DNA of 64,000 bases from Paulinella micropora (GCA_009731375.1 BJOX01000034.1:599873-663872); one strand, 5' to 3'; positions 41,219 through 53,531 are shown, numbered from the stretch's first letter. Notes: generated by a model from the letters alone, not told the origin. Made by a program: numbers and translations.

Positions 41219-42503
41219 GCGTACATGTGACGAAATCGGGGAGTCCGAAACTCCGTGAAATCATCAGCCTGTAGCTCCTCCACCTTTTCCTGGGCAATGC
41301 TCTCCTCCTTACGGCCTAGGATAGATCTCCTAGAGGCATGCGTGATATTCATCCCAGGAATCTTCCTGAGATGAGCCTCAAAATGCTTGACCGTTCCCTG
41401 CCTAGGCGGATCAAAGATCTCCTTTTCCTCCGCCATCACGTTCTGAAGGCTCTTAAGATCCTCTTCACTCCCCTTCCAGTCCGCCCGCATCTGGGCCATC
41501 CTATCGTCCCATGACTGGGCGTCCTTCCGACTCCTCAGTTCGGGCGCCTCGGTCATGTCCGACCACGCATCCTCCACCAGGCCATCCTCGGAGAGCATCT
41601 CCACCTCCTTTTGATGGTATTTGACTTCCGAAAACTCATCCCATTTACCCAGGTTTGCCATTCGGTCCAGAATCAACACATACTGGATAGGCGCCCTTTT
41701 TGTGTAAAACCCTGTGAAGCACGTGAACGCCTGTTCCCGTATTTTCTGAAGGTCACACCCCTTAAGTGAGTTCCGATATGCCAACCCCTGTTCTCTAGTG
41801 CCCAATCTACAAGCAATCACCAAATGCTGCTTTCTAGATGGCACCGGGATCGGGTGATCCATCATCCGGTCCAAAACCTCATCCGCCCACAACGCTTTTT
41901 CATGGAACGGCAAGATCATGGAAAACGGTTTGTCACCCTCGAAATATTTCGTAAGCAACTTTGCCGTCTCCCCGGAATTCCGTGGACAAAGAGTTTGTCA
42001 CCCCACATGTTCCCCACAAAATCAACAATCTCGTCCTCCGTTCCACCAGTTGAAACTCGCGCTTCCATCAGCGGTTCAAACAACGGCCTATTCCCCTGTG
42101 ATGCTTTCGCATGGAAGCAGTATCGGTTCTGAAGGAACACATAAGGCCCCTTCTTTCCATCCCTAAACCTATCCATCCCTGCCTCCACTTCCATGTTATG
42201 TTCTTCCATAGTGCAGGCCATAATCTGGGTACACCGGCCCCGAATTAAGTCCTACACCGTTGCCTTTTCCCAACGTCGAACAAATTTCCTAGCCTTTCCC
42301 GCAAGCCCGCGGTACTCTGGTTGGAAATCCTTGTAATAATTGTCCAACGCTGGGTGCTGATATGGCTTTGGTATAACCAACTGTACCCTTGCGCTTCGCG
42401 CAACTGCATGTGGGTCATCACCTTTAGTCGCCCCTAGCTTGGTGAACGATACCGCGTAAGTATCCGTATGAAAGCGAGGAACTGCTGTCCGCCCCCTCAC
42501 CAT
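41219..42503 (-). pseudogene. Gypsy-1, protease-to-RT connecting region
   Basis: Frames 41191-41958, 41916-42221 and 42252-42503 on the minus strand are broken pieces of one polyprotein region. Segments such as RYCFHAKASQGNRPLFEPL, LDRMMDHPIPVPSRKQH, and MADLGKW-like and EEKEIFDPPRQGTVKHFEAH lie between the protease and RT. The last, followed by RKIPGMNITHASRR, resembles the pre-RT linker of gypsy elements. At least three frameshifts are needed. Confidence 0.55.
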
Positions 42504-43078
42504 ATCCTCCGCGTCATCATCACTAATTCGTGCACCAAACCCGACCGGCAGTCAATTAATGTATTCATCCTGTTGAGCTGCTTGAACCCGATCAGCAATC
42601 CCCCCGAATATTCCGGACAGACATAGAACTGAATGTCAAAGGACTTACCGGAGTAGAGTTCAATGGTCAAGACCATCGTTCCCGTAACCCCCGCCCTCGC
42701 TTTTCCATTCACCCCTTCTATGCTTCCTTTCATAGGCAACATGTTTTTATCCAACCACGCCCTATTCGCCGTTATGAATTCCGCGCCCGCGATATTAATG
42801 TTAGCCAACGTATCATCGGCTATATCGCATGCAGTCTCCAGGTCCAAACAGTAAACCTGAGTAATGCATAACGCATGTTCCGGCATCTCAATAGCCTCCA
42901 GGCGTTCCTTCAAGTCAGACAAAAGAACAAAACTATTATTTAAATCTTTCCGATCCGACAGCCCACTCTTGATGAGTCCCTCACCAAAAGCAGTAGCCTT
43001 CGACTTTCCGGCTTTCATTTCATTCACTCCATCCGTCGCCTTACTTACGGGTTTGACTTTCCTCACCCGTAAATGCAC
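42504..43078 (-). pseudogene. Gypsy-1, retropepsin-like protease
   Basis: The region reads CDIADDTLANINIAGAEFIT, then WLDKNMLPMKGSIEGVNG and FYVCPEYSGGLLIGFKQLNR. Fold spacing and the hydrophobic-LIG ending match retropepsins. The active site, however, reads A-D-D-T-L rather than D-T/S-G-A, so activity is doubtful. It lies between the Gag zinc finger and the RT, as expected. Confidence 0.5.
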
Positions 43079-43225
43079 CGGCTTGGCCTCCCAATCGGGC
43101 TCCGGTATGATAGAAACTTTCTTTTTAAACCTAACCGTCGGAACCGGTAAAATATTTAAAGTAGGTTGAGATTGTCGCGGTACAATAGTAACAACTTTTT
43201 TTTATAATATTAACTTGTCTGGCCT

Positions 43226-44189
43226 TCACGGGCCCTCCATTCCCTTCATTGTACCACGTTTTCCCCGTTCAATCGTTACCTGCATCACAGAATCATCCAT
43301 TCCATGCGTAGAGTCCTGACTCTTGTGAGAAGGGTTACCTGTGGGTATTGCCTTGATTTCCAGCCTTCCCGGCTCATTCCTCTTCGGCAAAATCGTTGGT
43401 GCGAAAGGTTTCGTCACCTGCCACACGACAACATCCCCATCAGTAATCACTGACGAATCCGTTTTCCCCTCCCCACATTTGTCCCTCAACTGGTGTTTAC
43501 TAGTCTGAGTTTCCACTTCCTCCACGTAGGATACTTCCTCCTCCGCTTCTTCCTTCGAAGCCGCCGTCACCTTAGCTTTTTTGAAGGGCCGGCCACCGTC
43601 CGTTTTACCGCCCCATCGCTTCTTGCCCTTGAAGCCTCCTCCGCGGTCACGGCCTCCACGCCCTCCATGGCCTCCTCGGCCACCTCCCTTCCGCAAGGAC
43701 TTGACTGTTTCATCATATTCCTTCAGTCGATCCTTGACAAGACGTCGAACCCCTTTGTTCTTAATTTCCAGCTCGTCTTTGTTGCGGATGGCTCTGACTA
43801 TTTCCCAGATGGATTGGCTATGGTTCGCAGCTTTTAACTGCCCCTCCAAGTTTTTCCAATCCGCCTCCTTGTCAGAGTGTAGCCCAGGGCAAGCGTCCTT
43901 CTTCGGGCACATAGGGCCCCTTGAAGTAGTAGTCAAAGCAAAGCTTGCGACTTCCTTTATAAGAGGAACCGGAAGAACTGGCACCCCTAGCCCTCACGCC
44001 CTTAGGGGGAGGAATATGCTCCTCGCTAGTTCGGGAGGGTCTGCCGTAACCCCCCTTAGGAACATTAGGGATACGGCGTCTTTCAGTCCCCCCTCCAGAC
44101 TGGATGGCATTCGCCTTCCCCACTGGTTTTCCTTCCAGTTGGGTTTTAGCTACCGCTGCTAATGCCTTCATCCCGCCCGCGGAGACCAA
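43226..44189 (-). pseudogene. Gypsy-1, Gag C-terminus with CCCH zinc finger
   Basis: Two overlapping minus-strand frames together give CFDYYFKGP, then MCPKKDACPGLHSDKEADW. This is a Cys-x8/9-Cys-x5-Cys-x3-His pattern, crossing a one-base frameshift near 43915. After it comes a helical stretch, then a GGGRGGHGGRGGRDRGGG tract and an acidic EEAEEE run. Most Gag proteins use CCHC knuckles. The CCCH form and the RGG tract are both RNA-binding types. Confidence 0.6.
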
Positions 44190-44367
44190 CGTATCCTCCC
44201 ACGATCTCTCGGCCAGCAGGAAGTCCTTTTACATGTCTCTTGCGTTTTCCATGCCGGGGCCGCATCCGTCGTGAAATCGACGTTGTCCGGGATCGCATTC
44301 GCCCATCTGCCCTCCGGCCATATACGGCAAACAGTTTACTTGTCGGGTAAACCATATTGTCTGCATT

Positions 44368-45637
44368 TTATCCCCTTTTGACCCCGGGGCAAGCTGCGTA
44401 GTTCTCCAAGCAAACCTCTACGGCCTTCGCGACCTCCATGAGATACAAGAGATATCGATACACGTTCTCGTGAGCCTGCTCCCTTGCTACCAGCAAAATT
44501 ACAGGATCCGGCTTCGTAGCCACAGGATCCTTGAGCTTGGTTGCTGTGAGTGCAGCTGCGTCTGCTTCCTTTAGCAGATCACGCAGGCTCCTATTGGCAT
44601 TAGTAGCCAACGTGTCCTTGTCCGTCATCAAGTCCAATTTTCCCATGAAGCCTTCGACATGGATTAGGTCATAGGTGTCCGGTTTCTTTTTCCCCCACAC
44701 CTTCGTGTCCTTCATCCGTTTCGCTTCCTTCATTTTGCCCTTTGCGGCTTCCCAATTCTTTACCGCCTTGGAGAATGCATTGGCAACCATGGGGTACACC
44801 TCGTCCTTGAAGAAAGCCAGTACCATGGTCGCATCAAAAGTATCCCCTTTTAAAGGGTCTCTTCTGACAGCTGTATACCATTCCTCCTTCCAAGTGTCCT
44901 TAGCTTCCTCCCCCGTCATCAGGAATTGGACATCAAACTGCTCAGAAGGAATAGGAGTTGGATAGTAGTCCTCATCCCCATTCTCCAACCTTGGATGACC
45001 CACCATCTGCATGCAGTTCATGGAGGTGCATGGACTCGAACATCCTTGCTACCATCCTCCTAACCTGCACGGGTATCAAAGTTTTGAGCTTAGGTTCGCT
45101 AGGTGAATAGCCAGTGAAGGCAAAAGTGGTTGATTCCCAACCCCATTTTGCCATCCCTCTCGATTCTGCTTTCACCGTATCGTAAACCTCCTTATCCCTT
45201 TCTCTGTCTTTGTACTTACTTGCCAAAGGGACAAAGTGTTCGAAAAACTGTTGCTGTTCTTTGGAGCATACTATGTAGTCCGCTGCTACATGTTGTAGAA
45301 ACTCCCCCACAGCCTTCCCCTCCAGTTGTTCACACATGGGTCCTTGTAAGGATCGTATGACACCCCAGCTGACATGTTGATTTCCAAGGTGTCAAGGTCC
45401 AAGTTTCGAGATCAGGATTCTTCCCTGTTTCTCCAAAACCCTCCTTACCACCTTTTTGTTTTCCCTTGCTTGTAACGACTGAAAGCACTGTCTCACACGA
45501 CCAGCACTGAGTACTGATTGTCGAGAAGCTACTTGCAACTCTCGCCAAGGCACAGCCAACAACAGTGACTGATTGCCCCCTAAGAGTGCGTCGTTCCCAA
45601 TTCCAAAATTATTTTTTCCAGAGTTCGAAAGAGGCAA
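44368..45637 (-). pseudogene. Gypsy-1, Gag N-terminal and capsid region
   Basis: Minus-strand frames at 45392-45637, 44972-45337 and 44368-45021 are successive parts of one protein. Examples are VPWRELQVASRQSVLSAGR, FFEHFVPLASKYKDRERDK, then FDVQFLMTGEEAKDTWKEEW and NVYRYLLYLMEVAKAVEV. The composition is helical and charged, as in retrotransposon capsid domains, but no strict motif is present. Two frameshifts are inferred. Confidence 0.5.
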
Positions 45638-46380
45638 AGGGACTTCAAATGTGTTAAGACCGGAGGTCTACCCTTACGAGCTCAAAGGAAAGTAAAAAAA
45701 TGGAATTTAATAATGAACACAACTGGTTCAAGACTCACCTCCACTTCTAGAGTAGAAAGGGAAGTCAGATTTGAACCCAAACAACAAGCCAAAGGGAAAA
45801 CACCGGTCAAACCGGAGTGTCCCTATGACCGGGTCAACTGACACGATGCGTTACGTCCGTAACCTGCACAAATGCCAAAACATACCCTAAACAACAACCC
45901 ATAAGTGCATTTTCCCTTATTTAGCCATAAATTCCCAGTCACGGGAAAAAAATGCCAAATTTCACGGAAATTCCATGACATTTTTTTCCAAAACTTCAAA
46001 CGCTTACTACATGTGCTGTAGAAGGATGGGGTCAACGCTATTAATGTGGGAGGTTATTCACTATGAATGCTACACAATAGTGTAATCTGCATCCTAAAAA
46101 CCTTCTCCACGCCGGTAAACGGTTAAGTGTAAGATGTAGGATTTAAGGTCCTATGGGATCCAAGCTTCCTAGCTTTCCTCCCATATTCCTAATCCTAATA
46201 CAACATTAAAACCTGACGTATTAATCAGAACCGGAAATGTAATAAGAATTCATCTTAAAATATATTTAATAACCAGAAATTACTTCCAAGAGTAAATTCC
46301 CGTAAAGCCCTAATAGCGTAAAAACGATGTAGTATACCGTGAGTGTTACAGACACTTTGCTTGAATTAAACTACTGTACT
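45638..46380 (-). other. Probable gypsy-1 5' leader and LTR
   Basis: Non-coding sequence upstream of the minus-strand gag. It would hold the primer-binding site and 5' LTR. I found no matching LTR on the left side, so no boundaries are assigned. Confidence 0.35.
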
Positions 46381-47061
46381 AGTTGAGTATATCGGACCGG
46401 CGGCGCAGGCCTGCTGTTTTTCAATTATTTTTTCAAGTTTACTTTTTTTTCTTTTTTTGAAAGCCTTTTTATTATACTTCAGAGTCATGTTTTGAAAGTT
46501 CTCTTTTTGTATATCCTATATATTAATAATACCTCTTCAATCAGAGTCAGTTTTATCTCTTCTGCTTCACATTCAGCTGCTCTACGCTGGATTGGCAAGT
46601 ATTCTGCCTATATGCCGCAGTATGGCGGATTATAATATTAGTGTGACCTGTACAATATATAATACTATTAATACTGAAACAGCCAGTGCTTGCGTAAAAA
46701 AATAAAGTTGTGAGTCGGAGCCGGTAAGTCTAACTCTTACTTTTCCCACCGTCTTATTCCTACTACTGAGTGGCACTTGAACTTGAGTTTCAAGTTGTCA
46801 CGTAGTATAATTAAAACTTGAGTAGATTAGTGAAAAAAACTAATCGAGGCACTACAATATTAATGAGTGTAACAGGGAGACTCGTGCCTGAACTGATGAT
46901 ATTAAATATATCAGTATAATAAATCAAGTCTTTCTGATCTTATGTAACTTGAATCCGGCGGCCGACTCAGTCCAGTGCAAGTATTTATTAACTTTCAAAA
47001 CGGTCCGATCACAGTGTTTGCGTAATCAACTTGACGCAAGCCGCACTGTCACGTCTTCAAG

Positions 47062-47108
<47 letters not shown>

Positions 47109-47968
47109 ATAATATATGTATATATATACAATGTTATATATATATATAAAATATATAATATATAGATGATAATATTATATTATAACGTATATATATATAT
47201 ATATATATATATATTAGTATATATATATATTAATATATATAAATATATCATAGTAACTGATAGTATTATATACTATGCCGGATGATGACTCCCGATATAA
47301 TTTAATACTTGACCGGGGGCGACAAAAAAAACTTGACTTTCATTCAATTTTCAGTAGCACTTTTTTTTTTCTTTTTTAATGTTTATTAATATATTAATAT
47401 ATATATATATAATATATATAATATATATATAATATACAATATGTCAGTAGACTAAACCGTCCACCCCCCCCCACACACACACACATATTAATACATACAC
47501 ACACACACCCAATCTTCACTTCAAGTCACTTTATTTCTTGCAAATATTTTTCATTGAATTCATGCTTCAGTTTCTATTTCATTATAAGAATAATGTAGTT
47601 TCGCAATTTCCTACTGCGCGTTCGGATTCTTAGTTAGCGAAAACTTAAATATTAATATTGTACAAATTATATTATTATAATAATAATCTTAAATTAAAAT
47701 TAATACAATTTATTATAACATAACTATTCAATGAAAAGTATCAACAATGTAATGAATTATCCATTACCTTCCGCAGACGAGAGGCAGCTAATTTATTTCA
47801 TTAATAATATCACACGTATTAATATAAATAACAATATTAATCATGCTGCTTCACTGTTTCACTACTAGTCATAGCAATATAAATATTACTTTAATATAAT
47901 ATTAATATTAACGTCTTTGCGCAGAAAAAAATTTTTTTCAGCACAACTTAAGTTCAGAGAACAGACTC
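46381..47968. repeat. AT-rich intergenic DNA with TA and CA microsatellites
   Basis: (TA)n at about 47065-47103, 47189-47215 and 47398-47440, a C run with (CA)n at about 47463-47508, and many ATTAAT motifs. No gene recognised. It separates gypsy-1 from the 3' end of eEF1A copy A. Confidence 0.75.
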
Positions 47969-48093
47969 TTTAATTTTTTGTTACGCAAGACGCGATGCAA
48001 TAACATAAAGAAAGCGAGAGGCGAGAGTGAGATGAGTTCAGGAGAGAGTGGGAGGAGGTGAGACAGTGCAAGGGAAGGCACTGCCTCTCAGAC

Positions 48094-49539
48094 CTACTCC
48101 TTCTTGCTTCCCTTCTTGCCACCCTTCTTCTTGCCGCCCTTCTTCTTGCCACCCTTCTTCTTGGGACCCTCCTTCGCCATTTCTGCCATCAGCTTGTCTT
48201 CTTCCTCCTGGGTCGGGCCGACTGGGGTTTCCACACCCGCCTTGTCCTTGCGGGTAGCACGCTTGATCACACCGACTGCCACAGTCTTGCGCATATCACG
48301 GACGGCGAAGCGACCGAGAGGGGCGTACAGGGTGAAAGGCTCCACGACCATGGGCTTGGTGGGCACCAACTGGATGATGGCAGCCTGGCCAGCCTTGATG
48401 AACTTGGGGCTGTCCTCCAGCTTCTGACCGTTACGCTTGTTGATCGAGTACAGGATCTTGTCGAACTTGCACGCGATGTGGGCAGTGTGGCAGTCCACCA
48501 CGGGAGTGTAGCCAGGGCAGATCTTGTTAGGGTGGTCCAGCACGATGACCTGTGCGTCGAAGTGCGCGGCCTTCTCAGGGGGGTCGTTGGTGGCATCACC
48601 TGCGACGTTACCACGGGCAATATCCTTGACCGACACACCCTTGCAGTTGAAGCCCACGTTGTCTCCAGGCTCAGCGATTTCCAAAGCCTCGTGGTGCATT
48701 TCCACAGACTTGACTTCGCACTTGATGGACACGGGGGCGAACCATACGTTCATGCCGGGCTTCAGAGTACCAGTCTCCACGCGGCCGACAGGGACAGTAC
48801 CGATACCACCGATCTTGTACACGTCCTGCAGGGGGAGACGCAGGGGCAGACCGCTGGGGCGCTTGGGGGGGACGATCGAGTCCAGCTCCTCCAGCAGGCA
48901 CTTGCCCTTGTACCAGGGCATCTTGTCAGACTTCTCCAACATGTTGTCACCAGTCCAGCCAGAGATGGGGATGAAGGGAGAGCCGGGCTTGTAGCCGCAC
49001 TTGACCAGGAACTTGGAGACTTCGTCCACGATTTCGTCGTAGCGAGCCTGGCTGTAGTTCACCGACTTGTCGTCCATCTTGTTGATGCAGCAAATGATCT
49101 GCTTCACACCCAGAGTGTACGCCAGCAGAGCGTGCTCGCGGGTCTGTCCGTTCTTGGCATAACCAGCCTCGAACTCACCCACACCGGAGGCAATGATCAG
49201 AATAGCCACGTCGGCCTGGGAGGTACCCGTGATCATGTTCTTGATGAAGTCACGGTGTCCTGGGGCATCGATGATGGTAAAGTAGAACTTCTTGGTCTCG
49301 AACTTCCACAGGGCAATGTCGATAGTGATACCACGCTCACGCTCGGCCTTGAGTTTATCAAGCACCCAGGCATACTTGAACGAAGCCTTGCCCATTTCTG
49401 CAGACTCCTTCTCGAACTTCTCGATGGTACGCTTGTCGATACCACCGCACTTGTAGATCAAGTGGCCAGTGGTGGTCGACTTTCCCGAGTCGACGTGGCC
49501 GACCACCACCAGGTTGACGTGAGTCTTCTCCTTACCCAT
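48094..49539 (-). CDS. eEF1A: Translation elongation factor 1-alpha, copy A
   Basis: 481 residues, complete. It brings aminoacyl-tRNA to the ribosome as a GTP complex. Visible motifs are GHVDSGKS (P-loop, residues 14-21), DAPGH (91-95) and NKMD (about 153-156), followed by the beta-barrel domains 2 and 3 ([31 protein letters not shown]). The C-terminus is longer than usual. After GVIKRATRK it carries [20 protein letters not shown] and a repeated KKKGG tail ending GSKKE. Start MGKEKTHVN is canonical, and a splice-acceptor-like cag sits directly before the ATG, suggesting a 5' UTR intron. The sequence appears identical to the divergent copy B in the whole coding region. Confidence 0.98.
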   Translation of the reverse strand: MGKEKTHVNLVVVGHVDSGKSTTTGHLIYKCGGIDKRTIEKFEKESAEMGKASFKYAWVLDKLKAERERGITIDIALWKFETKKFYFTIIDAPGHRDFIKNMITGTSQADVAILIIASGVGEFEAGYAKNGQTREHALLAYTLGVKQIICCINKMDDKSVNYSQARYDEIVDEVSKFLVKCGYKPGSPFIPISGWTGDNMLEKSDKMPWYKGKCLLEELDSIVPPKRPSGLPLRLPLQDVYKIGGIGTVPVGRVETGTLKPGMNVWFAPVSIKCEVKSVEMHHEALEIAEPGDNVGFNCKGVSVKDIARGNVAGDATNDPPEKAAHFDAQVIVLDHPNKICPGYTPVVDCHTAHIACKFDKILYSINKRNGQKLEDSPKFIKAGQAAIIQLVPTKPMVVEPFTLYAPLGRFAVRDMRKTVAVGVIKRATRKDKAGVETPVGPTQEEEDKLMAEMAKEGPKKKGGKKKGGKKKGGKKGSKKE

Positions 49540-50993
49540 CTGTTACAGCAGAAAAGATTCACGTGGGTGCTGGAATAACAGTTAAGTTATTATGGCATCG
49601 GAGAAAGAACGAAGAAGAATAATGCCAGGCAGGAAAAGACACACACAAGATGAACAAGGGAGGCGATGTAGGATTAGCATGTCACTATTCTCGACTTCTC
49701 TACTCAAGAGAGACACAGTGCGCATATGAGTCAAGAGACGTATTATTTCAGTCTGATTCGAGGTTATGAAATCTGGAAAAAATAATATGCTTGATTAACT
49801 CGACATGTATTGATTTTGGTACATGATACAAGACTTCACTTTGAAAAGCCAACGCTTAGTCCCTCAAAAGTAGACAAAGATACATGTGGAAAATGTATAT
49901 GTGGAATGAAGGCCCTCAACATGGCAAGAGCGCAATTTAGAAAGGGTGTGAATGCACGAAAAAAGCCTCTCTTGCCTCTTTCTTTCCATTCCCTCAACAT
50001 GTCAGCACACGATTAATAAATTTTAAAAAAAAAGCATGTAGTGCGCGATGTACGAAGGTGGCATTTAACAAAGAAAACCTCTCACCTCTTTCACCTCTAT
50101 TGCCCAACGTATTACAACCACTGATCAACCGAATAAAAAAGCAACTCGTCAAAAGAAAGCGTACAGAAAGACATGACAGTATACGCATTTCGAGCTGTTG
50201 GACATCTTCCTCACTCCCGCAAAATAATTTCGAAATTGGAAGCAAAAAAACCAAGGCAGTGCAATCGCAAACATGCACACAGCTGAGTGACAAGAATGAT
50301 GATGATCGAATGAAGAAGGGGAGGGAGGACGGAGGAGCAGGCATACCTTGCCCTCTGTCTGTTCTCTGTAAGGCGGTCACACAAAAACCGCGCACTCTGG
50401 CGTGGGAGTGACGGGCCGACACACGTTTCGCGTCGGGCCGACCTAGTGGCTATAATGCCACAAAAAGGTTATTTTGGCGATATCTGCAGCATTTCGGCAC
50501 TTTGAAAGAAAACAAGGCAAATTGGAACATCTTTGCGGACCAACGCCAAAAACAAGGCCAGTACACCAGTCAGAGCAAAGCCGTGAGTTTACTGATCGAG
50601 GAGGGACAGTCGATCAGTACTCGCTGTGTTGCTCATCCAATAAGTCTGTATAATACCGACTGCGCGAAGCTGCTGTTTAATGTTTTCGTTTTTATTTTTT
50701 TTTATTTTTTTTTTTTTAAGTCAGAAAGAAAAAAACAAACCCTGTCCCGCCATTCAGTCCCCTAGTATTTAAAAAACATTTCCTCACTGAAGCAAGCATG
50801 ACTGATGATGTTAGACGTAATATTTTCATTTCATACATATTTTGGTTCTACCGTTGTCCTTGTTTCGCGCATCCAGTTGGAATATCGTAATTGCGCGCAT
50901 AAACCTGAGTCATGTTAGTTCTGCAGAATTTTCCTTTTATTTTACTTCTTTTGTTAACTTCTCTTGTGCTCAAATTCACCATATTTATTGCAG
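49540..50993. promoter_or_regulatory. Shared intergenic region between divergent eEF1A genes
   Basis: 1454 bp between the two start codons. It must contain both promoters and 5' UTR introns (acceptors tgtaacag and tttattgcag abut the ATGs). The two halves are not inverted copies of each other, so the homology stops at the start codons. It contains CCTCTC-rich tracts, a T run at about 50695-50718 and a duplicated cgggccgac near 50410-50440. No clear TATA element can be assigned. Confidence 0.55.
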
Positions 50994-52439
50994 ATGGGTA
51001 AGGAGAAGACTCACGTCAACCTGGTGGTGGTCGGCCACGTCGACTCGGGAAAGTCGACCACCACTGGCCACTTGATCTACAAGTGCGGTGGTATCGACAA
51101 GCGTACCATCGAGAAGTTCGAGAAGGAGTCTGCAGAAATGGGCAAGGCTTCGTTCAAGTATGCCTGGGTGCTTGATAAACTCAAGGCCGAGCGTGAGCGT
51201 GGTATCACTATCGACATTGCCCTGTGGAAGTTCGAGACCAAGAAGTTCTACTTTACCATCATCGATGCCCCAGGACACCGTGACTTCATCAAGAACATGA
51301 TCACGGGTACCTCCCAGGCCGACGTGGCTATTCTGATCATTGCCTCCGGTGTGGGTGAGTTCGAGGCTGGTTATGCCAAGAACGGACAGACCCGCGAGCA
51401 CGCTCTGCTGGCGTACACTCTGGGTGTGAAGCAGATCATTTGCTGCATCAACAAGATGGACGACAAGTCGGTGAACTACAGCCAGGCTCGCTACGACGAA
51501 ATCGTGGACGAAGTCTCCAAGTTCCTGGTCAAGTGCGGCTACAAGCCCGGCTCTCCCTTCATCCCCATCTCTGGCTGGACTGGTGACAACATGTTGGAGA
51601 AGTCTGACAAGATGCCCTGGTACAAGGGCAAGTGCCTGCTGGAGGAGCTGGACTCGATCGTCCCCCCCAAGCGCCCCAGCGGTCTGCCCCTGCGTCTCCC
51701 CCTGCAGGACGTGTACAAGATCGGTGGTATCGGTACTGTCCCTGTCGGCCGCGTGGAGACTGGTACTCTGAAGCCCGGCATGAACGTATGGTTCGCCCCC
51801 GTGTCCATCAAGTGCGAAGTCAAGTCTGTGGAAATGCACCACGAGGCTTTGGAAATCGCTGAGCCTGGAGACAACGTGGGCTTCAACTGCAAGGGTGTGT
51901 CGGTCAAGGATATTGCCCGTGGTAACGTCGCAGGTGATGCCACCAACGACCCCCCTGAGAAGGCCGCGCACTTCGACGCACAGGTCATCGTGCTGGACCA
52001 CCCTAACAAGATCTGCCCTGGCTACACTCCCGTGGTGGACTGCCACACTGCCCACATCGCGTGCAAGTTCGACAAGATCCTGTACTCGATCAACAAGCGT
52101 AACGGTCAGAAGCTGGAGGACAGCCCCAAGTTCATCAAGGCTGGCCAGGCTGCCATCATCCAGTTGGTGCCCACCAAGCCCATGGTCGTGGAGCCTTTCA
52201 CCCTGTACGCCCCTCTCGGTCGCTTCGCCGTCCGTGATATGCGCAAGACTGTGGCAGTCGGTGTGATCAAGCGTGCTACCCGCAAGGACAAGGCGGGTGT
52301 GGAAACCCCAGTCGGCCCGACCCAGGAGGAAGAAGACAAGCTGATGGCAGAAATGGCGAAGGAGGGTCCCAAGAAGAAGGGTGGCAAGAAGAAGGGCGGC
52401 AAGAAGAAGGGTGGCAAGAAGGGAAGCAAGAAGGAGTAG
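50994..52439 (+). CDS. eEF1A: Translation elongation factor 1-alpha, copy B
   Basis: 481 residues with the same protein sequence as copy A, including the KKKGG tail. The start is set at 50994 (MGKEK), because the open frame upstream is only ten codons and lies before a tttattgcag splice acceptor. Identity extends through the coding region at nucleotide level and about 55 bp past the stop (ggcagtgccttcccttgcac), then ends. Divergent partner of copy A. Such identity implies recent inverted duplication or ongoing gene conversion. Confidence 0.98.
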   Translation: MGKEKTHVNLVVVGHVDSGKSTTTGHLIYKCGGIDKRTIEKFEKESAEMGKASFKYAWVLDKLKAERERGITIDIALWKFETKKFYFTIIDAPGHRDFIKNMITGTSQADVAILIIASGVGEFEAGYAKNGQTREHALLAYTLGVKQIICCINKMDDKSVNYSQARYDEIVDEVSKFLVKCGYKPGSPFIPISGWTGDNMLEKSDKMPWYKGKCLLEELDSIVPPKRPSGLPLRLPLQDVYKIGGIGTVPVGRVETGTLKPGMNVWFAPVSIKCEVKSVEMHHEALEIAEPGDNVGFNCKGVSVKDIARGNVAGDATNDPPEKAAHFDAQVIVLDHPNKICPGYTPVVDCHTAHIACKFDKILYSINKRNGQKLEDSPKFIKAGQAAIIQLVPTKPMVVEPFTLYAPLGRFAVRDMRKTVAVGVIKRATRKDKAGVETPVGPTQEEEDKLMAEMAKEGPKKKGGKKKGGKKKGGKKGSKKE

Positions 52440-52727
52440 GTCTGAGAGGCAGTGCCTTCCCTTGCACTGTCTCACCTCCCCCCACTCTCTCCTGGACTTT
52501 CTCTTCTATGTCCCCTCGTACTCCATCTTTCCTCACTACAGAGCTGCGTGAATTTTCCTCCTTTTCATGAGCTTATTCAAGTAAGAAACTTGGTAACTGA
52601 TAAAATTTTAATTTATTCAGAAACATTAAAATTGTTGGGTCGGTGTATGATATTGTCATTCATGCAACAATATTAATATGAACTGTAATTTCAGTCATCG
52701 CGCATTTATTTGTATACAGGCGAGATC
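52440..52727 (+). other. eEF1A copy B 3' flank
   Basis: The first 55 bp match the 3' flank of copy A. The remainder is AT-rich and unique. No clear polyadenylation signal is assigned. Confidence 0.5.
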
Positions 52728-52935
52728 AGTTCAAGTGTCAAAGTCAACCATCCGATCCAAATCAAAAACCAGAATTCAAATCATTTCAAGTGTCAAAGTG
52801 AAGCATCCGATTCAACTCAATAACTAGAAATTATTCAAATCATTTCCATAATATTAATAGAGTAAAATTGAAATACGCTAAATTTTGAATTCATATGGTT
52901 GACTTTGACCTTTGATCTGTTGTAGTATCATTAAT
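52728..52935. mobile_element. Degenerate MITE related to element 1
   Basis: The left end has ttcaagtgtcaaagtcaacc and the right has its imperfect complement ggttgactttgacc. The left motif is repeated at about 52788. The ends resemble the TTCAAGTGTCAAACTCAAC termini of the element at 7936. No coding capacity. Confidence 0.5.
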
Positions 52936-53253
52936 AACAATATATTATTACTGTCGACATTCATTTTAGCCTTCTTTACTATAATAATTTTAGAAGTTTG
53001 ACATAAAGAAGTTGAAAACTTTGACTTATATGCAAAGTTTGACGTAAATAAAAAGTTTGACCGCCGAGTCACGGCGGCGTTTCAAATTTTCTATGTAGGT
53101 CAAAGTTTCTATATATTATTATAATATATCAAAGTTTTTTACATAGGTTAAATTTTTTATATGTTAAATTTTTATATGTTTAAGTTTTGCTATAAATTAA
53201 ACTTTTCCAATACGTCGCCGAAAAATATAAAAATATATATTATTACTGATTAA
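52936..53253. repeat. AAGTTTGAC inverted-motif cluster
   Basis: Several copies of aagtttgac or gtcaaagttt in both orientations surround a GC hairpin, ccgccg-agtca-cggcgg (about 53061-53077), in otherwise AT-rich DNA. It may be a further foldback element. No gene. Confidence 0.5.
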
Positions 53254-53531
53254 TATTGCTGTTGACATTCAAGACAACAACAAAAATTAGTTTTTCATTT
53301 TTGTGTCAGATTTTCATTTTTGTGACAGTTTTTCATTTTTGTGACAAAAATTCAAATTTTCAAATTTAACGGTAACATTTCGCGAAAATTTACGATATTT
53401 TGCGGACGAATATAGCAGTTAATTTGAAAAATTCAAATTTTCACCCAAAATCAAAATTCCAACCAAAACTGAAATTCCAACCAAAACAGAAAAATCAATT
53501 TTTTTTGTTGTCTTGAATGTCAACAGCAATA
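53254..53531. mobile_element. MITE-like element 2, copy 2
   Basis: Same 278-bp length and nearly the same sequence as 8250-8527, in the same orientation. It starts TATTGCTGTTGACATTCAAG, and the conserved tttttcatttttgtgac repeats and core are present. High similarity 45 kb apart implies recent mobility. Confidence 0.75.

Larger units (their letters stand above)
38110..45637 (-). mobile_element. Ty3/gypsy retrotransposon (gypsy-1), nearly complete
   Basis: The minus-strand order is gag, zinc finger, protease, RT, RNase H, integrase, as in Ty3/gypsy (Metaviridae). RT, RNase H and integrase are well preserved. A few stops and frameshifts break the polyprotein. LTRs are expected near 38.0 and 45.7-46.3 kb, but I could not align a convincing pair. 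Confidence 0.85.

Noticed and set aside
48058-49578. 506-codon plus-strand frame opposite eEF1A copy A, and the 496-codon frame opposite copy B
   Set aside because: Antisense shadows caused by the codon bias of eEF1A.
50964-50993. Ten-codon N-terminal extension of eEF1A copy B
   Set aside because: It precedes a splice acceptor, and copy A lacks it.
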